From: JBBRLA01 sp038231615
Lineage (GTDB): Bacteria; Myxococcota_A; Polyangia; Palsa-1104; JAEUJZ01
Length of the DNA stretch: 32,759 nt
NCBI GenBank assembly: GCA_038231615.1
Contig: JBBRLA010000007.1
Location: forward strand, 1-32,759
Direction of reading: 5' to 3'
Positions 13,860 through 20,741 of this stretch are shown piece after piece (positions within the stretch are counted from its first letter, which is position 1; the number at the start of each line of letters is the position of its first letter). The notes under the pieces were generated by a model that saw only the letters and a list, made by a program, of their open reading frames with translations, was not told the DNA's origin and made no database searches. Position numbers and translations under genes: made by a program.

Positions 13860-15277
13860 CCTTTGGGGCGAAAGTCCTCCGGTGCGAGCTGGCAGCGGTG
13901 CACGATGCGCTTGAAATTGGAGCGATCCAGCCCCGCCACCCGGGCGCTCTGGCTCAGGTTGCCCCGGGTGCGCCGCAGGAGATCGGCAATGTAGTCCCGT
14001 TCGATGGCCCGCAGCGCCAGCTCGCGGGCCTCGTGGAAGTTTAGGTCCAGTTCCTTCTCCTGCGGCTTCATCGTCCCCGGTGCCCACAGCTCCCGGGGCA
14101 GCTCCGCGGCGGTGATCGCCGGAGGCTGGCCCAGCACGTGGGCGCGCTCCATGACGTTCTCCAATTCGCGCACGTTGCCTGGCCAGTGGTGCGCGCAGAG
14201 CAGGCGCAGGGCCTCGGCATCGATGGCGGCGATCTCCCTTTTGCTCTGCCGGGAGAAGCGCCGCAGGAAGTGGCGGGCCAAAAGGGGCACGTCCTCCATC
14301 CGCTCGCGCAGCGGCGGCATGATCAGGCTGATGACCGCCAGCCGATAGTACAGGTCCTCACGAAAGAACCCATGCTCCGTGGCCATCCGCAGGACGAGCT
14401 GGGTGGCGGCGATGATCCGCAGGTCCACTTGGACCATCGCCGTCTGTCCCACCGGGCGGATCTCGCCCTCCTGCACGGCGCGCAGGAGCTTCGTCTGGAT
14501 CGCCGGAGGGATGTCACCGATCTCGTCGAGGAAGAGGGTGCCGCCGCTGGCGGCCTGGAAGAGGCCCTTCTTGGTCTGGATCGCCCCGGTGAAGGCGCCC
14601 CGGACGGAGCCGAAGAGTTCTGCCTCCATCAGGTCCTCGTTCAGGGTCAAGCAGTTGACCGCGACGAAAGGCTGCTGCTTCCTGCTGGAACGGGCGTGGA
14701 TCGCCCGCGCCACCAGCTCCTTGCCGGTCCCGGATTCTCCCTGGAGCAGCACGTTGGTGTGACTTTTGCCGATGGTGTCCACCAGCCGCGAGAGGTCGCG
14801 CATCGGGGGCGAGCGGCCGATGAGCCCGTCGCGGTCGTCGCGGTCGAGGCGCTTGCCGCCGGGGCAAAAGACCAACGATGACTCGCCTTGCGGGTGCGCC
14901 AGGCGGTGTCGCTCGGCGGCCCGACGCACCACCTCGGCCACCCTGGGCAGGCTGGTGAAAGGCTTGGTCAAAAAGTCGCAGGCACCGCCCCGGATGGCCA
15001 TGACGGCATCGGGGACGCCCCCGTAGCCGGACATCAGGATGACCTCCGTTTGCCGGCCCCTCTGCTTCAGGGTGCGCAAAAGGTCCATGCCCGACAGCCC
15101 CGGCATGACCAGGTCCAGAAGCGCCACGTCCGCCGGCTGCGAAAGAAGGCGCTGCAGGGCCGCGTGGGGATCGCTGACGGTGTCGACCACGAAGTCTCCC
15201 GGCGGCAGGGCCCGGCGCAGGAGCTTGAGGACGGGCTCCTCGTCATCGACGATGACAACGTGATACAGGTCGCTCAT
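13850..15277 (-). CDS. sigma-54-dependent response regulator (NtrC family)
   Basis: This 475-residue protein has three domains. The receiver (1-115) has Asp11, Asp12, phospho-acceptor Asp55, Ser83 and Lys105. The AAA+ domain has Walker A GESGTGKE at 180-187, the sigma-54 contact loop GAFTGA at 227-232 and Walker B GGTLFLDEI at 246-253, followed by FREDLYYRL. A C-terminal Fis-type helix-turn-helix (GNLSQSARVAGLDRSNFKRI) completes it. All residues for ATPase-driven sigma-54 activation are present. The ATG at 15277 shares its A with the TGA of the upstream histidine kinase (TGATG), so translation is coupled and the kinase is its likely partner. Confidence 0.93.
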   Translation of the reverse strand: MSDLYHVVIVDDEEPVLKLLRRALPPGDFVVDTVSDPHAALQRLLSQPADVALLDLVMPGLSGMDLLRTLKQRGRQTEVILMSGYGGVPDAVMAIRGGACDFLTKPFTSLPRVAEVVRRAAERHRLAHPQGESSLVFCPGGKRLDRDDRDGLIGRSPPMRDLSRLVDTIGKSHTNVLLQGESGTGKELVARAIHARSSRKQQPFVAVNCLTLNEDLMEAELFGSVRGAFTGAIQTKKGLFQAASGGTLFLDEIGDIPPAIQTKLLRAVQEGEIRPVGQTAMVQVDLRIIAATQLVLRMATEHGFFREDLYYRLAVISLIMPPLRERMEDVPLLARHFLRRFSRQSKREIAAIDAEALRLLCAHHWPGNVRELENVMERAHVLGQPPAITAAELPRELWAPGTMKPQEKELDLNFHEARELALRAIERDYIADLLRRTRGNLSQSARVAGLDRSNFKRIVHRCQLAPEDFRPKGYL

Positions 15278-16374
15278 CAACGGAAGGGGCGCCGGGGAGG
15301 CAAGGAGGGCCGGGGGCCGAGGAGGCGTTCGCCGGTCTCGCTGCCCTTTGACGGCTCGCAGGAGGGCAGGCGGACCACGAACTCGGCGCCGCCCTCCGGC
15401 AGGTTGTAGGCCCGGATGGTGCCACCGTGATCGGTGACGATGCCGTAGGCCACCGCCAGCCCCAGGCCGGTGCCCTGTCCCTCAGGCTTGGTGGTGAAGA
15501 ACGGGGAGAAGAGCCGCGGCACGTGCCCCTCGTCGATGCCGGCGCCCTGGTCGCGCACCGTCAGGTACACCGCGTCGTCCTGCGATTCGGTGATGACCCG
15601 AATCAGGCCGGGCAGGCCGGCGCTGCCCTTCTTTGCCCAGGTAGCGTCGAAAGCGTTGGCCAGGAGGTTCATCAGCACCTGCTGCAGCCGCGCGGCCGAG
15701 CCGAGCACGTCGGAGGTCCCGGGGTCCAGGTGGCAGTTCAGATGGACCCCGCGCAGGGCGTACTGGTGCTCGATGAGGGGTAGCGCCTCGGTGACCAGCA
15801 GGTTGAGCTTGACCCGGCCCATCTCGTCCCGACGCGCCTGGCGCGAGAAGCGCAGGAGATGCTCGACGATCTTTTTGCAGCGCTGGGCGGCCGACTCGAT
15901 CTCCCCCAGAAACTCACGCTCTTCCTTGCCGTCCAGGGAGCCGGCGGAGAGGTCGCGGAGCATGAGCTGGGAGGACGCCAGGATGCCGGACAGGGGGTTG
16001 TTCAGCTCGTGGGCCACCCCCCCGGCGAGTTGGCCGATGGCCGCCAGGCGGTCAGTCAGGGCCAGGTGCCGGGTGGCTTCGCGCTCGTGGGTCACGTCGC
16101 GGTACACACACACCGTCAGGCTTTCCAGGGGGAAGGTGTGCAGGGTGACGATGCCGGCGTCGGCGGATAGCTCCTCGTCGGCGGGTTGCCTGGTGCCCCG
16201 GGTGCGCCCCACCGGGCAGCCGACGCAGGGCCCCTCGCGGGTGCGCAGAAGGGCCCACTTCGAGGCGGCGCGCAGTTCGTGGCACACCTTGTGGATGAGC
16301 GGGTCGCCCGTGCCCAGATGGGTGGAGAGCGCCTGGTTGGCCCGCTGGATGCGGTAGTCCCCGTCGATGACCAT
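15277..16374 (-). CDS. PAS-containing sensor histidine kinase, detached from its receiver by an amber codon
   Basis: As read from ATG 16374 this is 365 residues. It has a PAS-like domain with a Cys cluster (KVCHELR, GPCVGCPVG; Cys 31, 50, 53), a HisKA domain GQLAGGVAHELNNPLSGI with phospho-accepting His122, and a HATPase_c domain with the N-box QVLMNLLANAFDA, DQGAGI and GTGLGLA. These are all parts of a working kinase. The ATG is not convincing: it has no Shine-Dalgarno site and cuts off the start of the PAS domain. The same frame continues upstream through LWERTFDAISDPL to a TAG at 16414-16416, then into the receiver gene. The native product was probably a receiver-PAS-kinase fusion. See the amber-codon entry. 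Confidence 0.8.
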   Translation of the reverse strand: MVIDGDYRIQRANQALSTHLGTGDPLIHKVCHELRAASKWALLRTREGPCVGCPVGRTRGTRQPADEELSADAGIVTLHTFPLESLTVCVYRDVTHEREATRHLALTDRLAAIGQLAGGVAHELNNPLSGILASSQLMLRDLSAGSLDGKEEREFLGEIESAAQRCKKIVEHLLRFSRQARRDEMGRVKLNLLVTEALPLIEHQYALRGVHLNCHLDPGTSDVLGSAARLQQVLMNLLANAFDATWAKKGSAGLPGLIRVITESQDDAVYLTVRDQGAGIDEGHVPRLFSPFFTTKPEGQGTGLGLAVAYGIVTDHGGTIRAYNLPEGGAEFVVRLPSCEPSKGSETGERLLGPRPSLPPRRPFR

Positions 16375-16413
16375 GAGGGGATCGGAGATGGCGTCGAAGG
16401 TGCGCTCCCACAG

Positions 16414-16416
16414 CTA
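16414..16416 (-). other. in-frame amber codon joining receiver and kinase reading frames
   Basis: On the minus strand the codons run CAC TAG CTG TGG GAG. Reading the TAG as Gln (CAG differs by one transition) gives ...TRELLRSH-Q-LWERTFDAI..., the usual linker between a receiver with coiled coil and a PAS-kinase. Both flanking parts are in the same frame with no other interruption over 552 codons (16932 to 15277). Possible causes are a recent nonsense mutation, a sequencing or assembly error, or stop-codon readthrough. Confidence 0.75.
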
Positions 16417-16932
16417 GTGCGACCGCAAGAGTTCCCGGGTGCGGTCGGCCACCGCCTCTTCCAGCAGCAAGTTGTGCCCCGTGAGCTGCTGGACCAGGCG
16501 CTGATTCTCATCCACCGCCTGCCACTGCTCCACCGCCGAGCGGACGGTGCCGAGCAGATTCATGTTGTCCCACGGCTTGTTGACGAAGCGGTAGATGCCG
16601 GCCTCGTTGACTGCCCGCTCGATGGCATCCAGGTCGGCGAAGCCGGTGATCAGCACCCGCTGGATGGCGGGCCAGCGGGCGCGCACCTGGGTCAGGAAGC
16701 TGACCCCGTCCATGTGCTGCAAGCGATGATCGGAGAGCACCACCTGGGGCAGGCGGGCGGGGTTGCCGACCTGCGCCTGCTCCTGCTCTTGATGGACCAA
16801 AAGCGCCATCGCCGCCTCGGCGCTCTCGGCGGTGAGCACGGAGAAGCCGAAGCGCGAGAGAGTCCGCTGCAGGGCCTGCAGCACACCCGGCTCGTCATCG
16901 ACTAGGAGGATGGTGGCCGTCGGATCCGCCAC
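16414..16932 (-). CDS. response-regulator receiver domain with coiled-coil linker
   Basis: This 172-residue product starts at GTG 16932, one base after the TGA of the upstream gene. The receiver has Asp12, Asp13, phospho-acceptor Asp68 (LSDHRLQHMDG), Thr96 (LITGFAD) and Lys119 (FVNKPWD). SDHRL...D G..FL and RFVNKPW are typical of receivers fused to PAS, HD-GYP or kinase outputs. The last ~45 residues (SAVEQWQAVDENQRLVQQLT onward) form a coiled coil ending TRELLRSH at an amber codon. It is probably the N-terminal half of one protein with the downstream kinase. If the stop is real, it would act as a stand-alone receiver with a dangling linker. Confidence 0.85.
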   Translation of the reverse strand: MADPTATILLVDDEPGVLQALQRTLSRFGFSVLTAESAEAAMALLVHQEQEQAQVGNPARLPQVVLSDHRLQHMDGVSFLTQVRARWPAIQRVLITGFADLDAIERAVNEAGIYRFVNKPWDNMNLLGTVRSAVEQWQAVDENQRLVQQLTGHNLLLEEAVADRTRELLRSH

Positions 16933-16933
16933 G

Positions 16934-17857
16934 TCACCGGTCCCGCACGATGTATCCTTGATGCTGGTGCAGGCACAGGCTGAAGGGGCCCTCCTGGCAG
17001 GCGCGCTTTAGAGCCACCTCGGCGGCGCGCAAGAGGTCTTCGGGGCTGGCGATGTCCCGCCCCGGCACCAGCGCCAGGCCGAAGAAGATCGCGCAGCCGG
17101 ATCGTTCCCCCTGGCACAGGTCCACCATCGCGGCGCGCAAGCGCTCGGCGGCGGTCAGGGCGCCGGCCGGCGGGGTGTGGGGCAAAAGGATCGTCAGCCG
17201 CGATGCCGCCACCATGCCGGGGATGTCGATCTGCCGCAGCGACCTGGCGGCGATCCGGGTGAGCTGCTGCATCACCACGTCGGCCTCGGCGCTCGGAGGC
17301 TGCGCCTCGCACAGAAGCAGGGCGAAAGGCTCGTTCCAGCGCAGCGAGCGGCGCCACTCCTCGTCGATGCGCTCGACCAGGGTGGCGGACGGGGGCGGTG
17401 GGCTGGGGGTGGCGCGAGAGGGAGAACTCGGGACAGAGGGCCGGTTCGCCAGGGGGCCGCTTTGCTGCGCGCTGTCAAAGAACCTCCGGGTGCGCAGCCA
17501 GACCTCGATGCGGGCGCAGAGCTCGGTGGGGGTGTAGGGCTTGCGGAGGAAGTCCTCGGCCACCGATAGGACCTGAGTCAGCTCCGTGGCGGTCAGGGTG
17601 CGGCCCGAGACAATCATCGTCGGGAAGAACTGCCCCGGGAACTCCGCCTTCAGCAGCGGGACCAACTGAAGGCCGGTCATCCGCGGCATGTTCAGGTCGA
17701 GGATCGCCAGGTCCGGACGCTCGACGTGGGCACGGGCGTATTCGAGCACTTCCTCGGCGGAGGCGACGCTGAGCACCCGGTGCCCGGCGTCGCGGAGCAC
17801 CCTGGCCAGGGTCTCCCTGCTGATGGCGATGTCGTCGGCGATAAGGACGTGGCCCAC
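16934..17857 (-). CDS. receiver protein with degenerate GGDEF domain
   Basis: This 307-residue protein is the first gene of the operon. The N-terminal receiver is complete: Asp8, Asp9, Asp54, Ser84 and Lys106 (LRKPYTPTEL). A Ser/Pro-rich linker (about 135-160) leads to a domain beginning LVERIDEEWRRSLRWNEPFA, the usual opening of GGDEF domains, and ending with a GGDEF-like tail (GLALVPGRDIASPEDLLRAA). The GG(D/E)EF active-site position reads AASRLTILLPHT, so it should not make cyclic-di-GMP. It may bind a ligand or be a protein-interaction module. The next receiver gene follows after one base. Functions in the operon are probably linked through phosphotransfer from one kinase. Confidence 0.85.
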   Translation of the reverse strand: MGHVLIADDIAISRETLARVLRDAGHRVLSVASAEEVLEYARAHVERPDLAILDLNMPRMTGLQLVPLLKAEFPGQFFPTMIVSGRTLTATELTQVLSVAEDFLRKPYTPTELCARIEVWLRTRRFFDSAQQSGPLANRPSVPSSPSRATPSPPPPSATLVERIDEEWRRSLRWNEPFALLLCEAQPPSAEADVVMQQLTRIAARSLRQIDIPGMVAASRLTILLPHTPPAGALTAAERLRAAMVDLCQGERSGCAIFFGLALVPGRDIASPEDLLRAAEVALKRACQEGPFSLCLHQHQGYIVRDR

Positions 17858-18028
17858 CCAGACACTATGCCCGGCGCCGGGGTCTGCCGCAAAGGGGCGG
17901 CGAACAATTCGGGATGTATTACCAGGCTCCTATTCCCTCTGGCGACCCCGGCGAAAGTAGGCGCGGGGCCCGGAGTGGCCGACCTCGGCTCCCTTGACGG
18001 GAAACCCGCAAGTTGCAACCATGCCGCG

Positions 18029-18265
18029 ATGGCCAAGAAAACGCACGAAGTCCACGCCCATATCACCGGGACCGTATGGAAGATCACCGTCCAGGTGGGG
18101 GCCGCCGTCGCCGAGGGCGATACTCTGGTGATCCTCGAATCGATGAAGATGGAGATGCCCGTCGAGACCGAGCACGCGGGCACGGTGACCCAAATCCACG
18201 TCGTCGAGGGCGCCTCGGTCAACGAGGGGCAGCTCGTAGTGACCATCGATCGCGAAGCGCCATAG
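18029..18265 (+). CDS. stand-alone biotin/lipoyl carrier domain (BCCP-like)
   Basis: This 78-residue protein is a single biotinyl domain. It has the modification site ESMKMEMPV with the target Lys at 40, preceded by GTVWKITVQVGAAVAEGDTL and followed by GTVTQIHVVEGASVNEGQLV. Such carriers ferry carboxyl groups for acetyl- or propionyl-CoA carboxylase-type enzymes. No carboxylase subunits lie nearby, so it may serve an enzyme encoded elsewhere. The start MAKKTHEVHA has no strong ribosome site. Its last seven codons (IDREAP and stop) lie in the first unit of a 33-bp tandem repeat. It ends convergent with parB, about 130 bp away. Confidence 0.88.
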   Translation: MAKKTHEVHAHITGTVWKITVQVGAAVAEGDTLVILESMKMEMPVETEHAGTVTQIHVVEGASVNEGQLVVTIDREAP

Positions 18266-18376
18266 GCGCCGCGGTTCATCGATCGCGAAGCGCCATAGGC
18301 GCCGCGGTTCATCGATCGCGAAGCGCCATAGGCGCCGCGGTTCATCGATCGCGAAGCGCCATAGGCGCCGCGGTTC
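18245..18376. repeat. four perfect tandem copies of a 33-bp unit
   Basis: The units at 18245-18277, 18278-18310, 18311-18343 and 18344-18376 are identical. Each starts atcgatcgcgaagcgcc and ends with ggttc. The first unit carries the last codons and stop of the biotin carrier gene. The unit includes a small hairpin (gcgcc-ata-ggcgc), so the array places four hairpins between two convergent genes. There are no spacers between units, so it is not a CRISPR array. Because 33 is a multiple of three, the minus strand stays open through it as an 11-residue repeat, which is most likely incidental. Confidence 0.92.
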
Positions 18377-18395
18377 ATCCGCGCGGCATCGAATT

Positions 18396-19370
18396 CTAAC
18401 CCGCCAGATCGCGGTCCAGAAACCGCTTCAGTAGCCCGTCCAGGTGATCTAGCGAGTGGTAGTCGATCTCGATCCGTCCCGCCTGCCCATCCTTCACCTG
18501 GATGCGCACCCGGGTACCCAGCGATTTCTGCAGCCGCTCTTCCAGGTCCCGCACCGCCGCGGTCTTGTCGATCGGTTTCTTCTGCTCGCTGTCTTCTGAC
18601 GGTTCCAGCTTCTCCCGCCGGACCAGTTGTTCCGTCTGCCGGACGGAAAGCTGTTTGTCGATCGTCCGGCGCGCCGCCCGCTGGATCGCCTCGTCGTTCT
18701 CCAGCCCCAGAAGGGCCCGCGCGTGGCCCATCGACAGCTCGTCCCGGGCCACCAAGTCCCGCACGCTCCCCGGCAGCTTCAGCAGCCGCAGGGAGTTGGC
18801 CACCGTGGCCCGATCGCGCCCGACCCGGTGCGCCAGTTCCTCCTGGGTGTAGCCGAACTCGTCCGAAAGCCGGCGGTAAGCCTCCGCCTCCTCGATGGCG
18901 TTTAGGTCCTCCCGCTGGAGGTTCTCGACCAAGGCCAGCTCGAAGGCCCGCGCCGCATTGACGTCCTTGACGACCACCGGCACGTCTTTCATCCCCGCCC
19001 GCTGCGCCGCCCGCCACCGCCGCTCCCCCGCGATCAGCACGAAGCTCTGCCGGCCCTCCCCTGCCTTGCGGTCGTCCGCCGTTCGCAGCCGCACCACCAG
19101 GGGCTGCACCAGCCCCTGCGTCTTGATCGAATCCGCCAGTTCCTGCAGCCGCTGCTCGTCAAAGAGGTGCCGCGGGTTGTCCACCGAGGGGATGATTTCT
19201 TCGATGGGGCACAGGAAATACTCCCGCTGCGCCGTCGCCCCCGGCATCTGCCCCGCTCCTTCCATCGGGCCCAGGTGCCCTGCCTGGCCCTCCTCCGCCG
19301 ACCCATGAATTTTCGGCAGGTTCGGGATCAGGGCCCCCAGTCCGCGTCCCAGTGCCTTCCTCTTGTCCAT
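18396..19370 (-). CDS. parB: chromosome-partitioning protein ParB
   Basis: This 324-residue protein has the usual length and order. It starts MDKRKALGRGLGALIP, typical of chromosomal ParB. The ParB/Srx core has the DNPR segment near 64-67, the CTP-binding GERRWRAAQ at 115-123 and ENLQREDLN at 149-157. A helix-turn-helix follows (TQEELAHRVGRDRATVANSL), with a C-terminal dimerisation domain. ParB loads at parS sites as a CTP-dependent clamp and, with ParA, segregates the origin region. It starts three bases after the ParA stop, forming a parAB operon. I saw no clear parS site in the window. Confidence 0.95.
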   Translation of the reverse strand: MDKRKALGRGLGALIPNLPKIHGSAEEGQAGHLGPMEGAGQMPGATAQREYFLCPIEEIIPSVDNPRHLFDEQRLQELADSIKTQGLVQPLVVRLRTADDRKAGEGRQSFVLIAGERRWRAAQRAGMKDVPVVVKDVNAARAFELALVENLQREDLNAIEEAEAYRRLSDEFGYTQEELAHRVGRDRATVANSLRLLKLPGSVRDLVARDELSMGHARALLGLENDEAIQRAARRTIDKQLSVRQTEQLVRREKLEPSEDSEQKKPIDKTAAVRDLEERLQKSLGTRVRIQVKDGQAGRIEIDYHSLDHLDGLLKRFLDRDLAG

Positions 19371-19373
19371 CGG

Positions 19374-20186
19374 CTACGCCCGTCCCGGCGGAGCGCGCCG
19401 CGCCGCCGCCGCTGCCACCGCCGGCACCTGCTTCTGCAAAAACTCCTTGGCCAGCTGGACGTAGCTCTGCGAGCCCCGGGAAGACGGATCATAGAGGATG
19501 ATCGGCAAACCGTGGGAAGGCGCCTCGGAGAGTCGGACGTTGCGGGGAATCACGGTGGTATAGACTCGCTTGGTGAAGTGGGTGCGGACCTCGCCTTCCA
19601 CCTGCTGGGTCAAATTGGTCCGGCCATCCACCATCGTCAAAAGAATGCCTTCGATTTCAAGCTGCGGGTTCCACGCAGCCCGGACCTTCTCGATGGTGCT
19701 GCACAGGTGCGAGAGCCCCTCCAGGGCGAAGTACTCGCACTGCATGGGGATGATCACCCGATCCGAGGCCACCAGGGCGTTCAGCGTCAGCAGACCCAGC
19801 GATGGCGGGCAGTCTATGAGAATGTAGTCGTAGCGGCCCTGCACCTGGGTCAGCGCGTCCCGCAGCCGCCACTCCCGTCGCTCTTCCCCGACCAGTTCGA
19901 TCTCGGCCCCGGCCAGGTCGGGGGTGGCCGGCACCAGCCACAGGGTGGGCAGCGCGGTGAGCTGCGTCAGTTCCCGCAGCGACACCCGGTCCACCAGCGC
20001 CTGATAGATCCCCTGCTCGACAGTACCTTTGGGAAATCCCAGGCCCGAGGTGGCGTTGCCCTGGGGATCGCAATCCACCGACAGGACCTTCTTGCCCTCG
20101 GACGCCAGTGCGGCGGCGAGGTTGATGGCGGTGGTCGTCTTGCCCACGCCACCTTTCTGATTCGCGATAGCGATGACCCGGCTCAT
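19374..20186 (-). CDS. parA: chromosome-partitioning ATPase ParA
   Basis: This 270-residue protein has the deviant Walker A motif KGGVGKTTTA at 11-20 (signature Lys11, catalytic Lys16), VDCDPQGNAT at 38-47, Walker B YILIDCPPSL and the PRNVRLSEAPSHG segment characteristic of chromosomal ParA/Soj. It is a short (type Ib-like) form with no N-terminal DNA-binding domain. An alanine/arginine tail (QVPAVAAAAARRAPPGRA) is unusual but harmless-looking. The ribosome site GGGAG lies five bases before the ATG. It is the first gene of the parAB pair and is divergent from a small acidic gene at 20349. Confidence 0.95.
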   Translation of the reverse strand: MSRVIAIANQKGGVGKTTTAINLAAALASEGKKVLSVDCDPQGNATSGLGFPKGTVEQGIYQALVDRVSLRELTQLTALPTLWLVPATPDLAGAEIELVGEERREWRLRDALTQVQGRYDYILIDCPPSLGLLTLNALVASDRVIIPMQCEYFALEGLSHLCSTIEKVRAAWNPQLEIEGILLTMVDGRTNLTQQVEGEVRTHFTKRVYTTVIPRNVRLSEAPSHGLPIILYDPSSRGSQSYVQLAKEFLQKQVPAVAAAAARRAPPGRA

Positions 20187-20270
20187 GTTCTCCCTGATCT
20201 CATCGATTCAAAAGCGACGTAAGGATAGCGACGGAACAAAGGACAGCAGAAGAAAAAAACAGAGGAAAAA

Positions 20271-20300
20271 TTGACGCATCTCCAGGAGCCGCTTTAACTA
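20271..20300 (+). promoter_or_regulatory. weak sigma-70-like promoter for the 20349 gene
   Basis: TTGACG at 20271-20276 (5/6 to the -35 consensus) is followed after 17-18 bp by TTAACT/TAACTA (20294-20300), a poor -10. It lies in the AT-rich gap between the divergent parA and the small acidic gene. Confidence 0.3.
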
Positions 20301-20348
20301 GGTAGTACATGTAGGGCTTCTGATTACTTTGTTCTACCGGAGGAACCG

Positions 20349-20516
20349 ATGCGAAGCATGCCACGTGTCTACCGCACCTTTGAAGATTTCGAGCGCGACG
20401 AGCTGAACGGGCCCAGCCAAGAGATGGACATCGACGAGATGCTCGACGAGGTATTCGTCGACGATCTGGACACCAACTTCAAGAAGAAGGACCCGTCGGC
20501 TGCCGGTAGGGCGTAG
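20349..20516 (+). CDS. small acidic hypothetical protein (55 aa)
   Basis: A 56-codon frame begins with ATG 20349, five bases after a strong CGGAGGA site. The product starts MRSMPRVYRTFEDFERDEL and has an acidic middle with clustered Asp/Glu (DIDEMLDEVFVDDLD) and a short basic tail (FKKKDPS). Codon use is like the neighbouring genes. It is short enough to be missed by gene callers with length cut-offs. The family is unknown to me. Its position between divergent parA and co-directional lon may be conserved in relatives and hint at a role in chromosome biology or proteolysis, but this is speculation. Confidence 0.6.
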   Translation: MRSMPRVYRTFEDFERDELNGPSQEMDIDEMLDEVFVDDLDTNFKKKDPSAAGRA

Positions 20517-20609
20517 CGCTGTTCATCGCCGAGTTATAAGCTGAAGTTCGGCCCCGCCCACCGCACAAACCCCTCGAAACTCTTCTTTTCTTCATCTTCT
20601 TGCTACGGA

Positions 20610-20637
20610 TTGCCGACGCGCAGTTCTCAAGTATGAT
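20610..20637 (+). promoter_or_regulatory. putative promoter for lon
   Basis: TTGCCG (20610-20615), a 16-bp spacer and TATGAT (20632-20637) match the vegetative -35 at 4/6 and -10 at 5/6. A leader of about 95 bases would precede the lon start. I see no convincing heat-shock (sigma-32) promoter, though its -35 and -10 could be missed by eye. Confidence 0.45.
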
Positions 20638-20741
20638 AACTACCAGTCAATAACGTCCAAACCGGGATGGCATTATCTAAACCATCCCCTGTCGACCGCA
20701 GTTTTACATACCAAGGGCCAAAGTCCTAAGGAGCTTGACAA

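Noticed and set aside
18245..18376. CRISPR array
   Set aside because: The 33-bp units are contiguous without spacers and no cas genes are nearby.
17692..19017. 441-codon minus-strand frame containing an 11-residue repeat (MNRGAYGASRS)
   Set aside because: It overlaps parB, the biotin carrier and a receiver gene in other frames. The repeat only translates the 33-bp tandem array.
19167..20222. 351-codon plus-strand frame opposite parA/parB
   Set aside because: It is a shadow of two well-supported genes.
18377..20348. parS site near parAB
   Set aside because: I found no match to the TGTTTCACGTGAAACA-type palindrome by eye around parAB or elsewhere in the window; CACGTG-containing spots lack the flanking bases.
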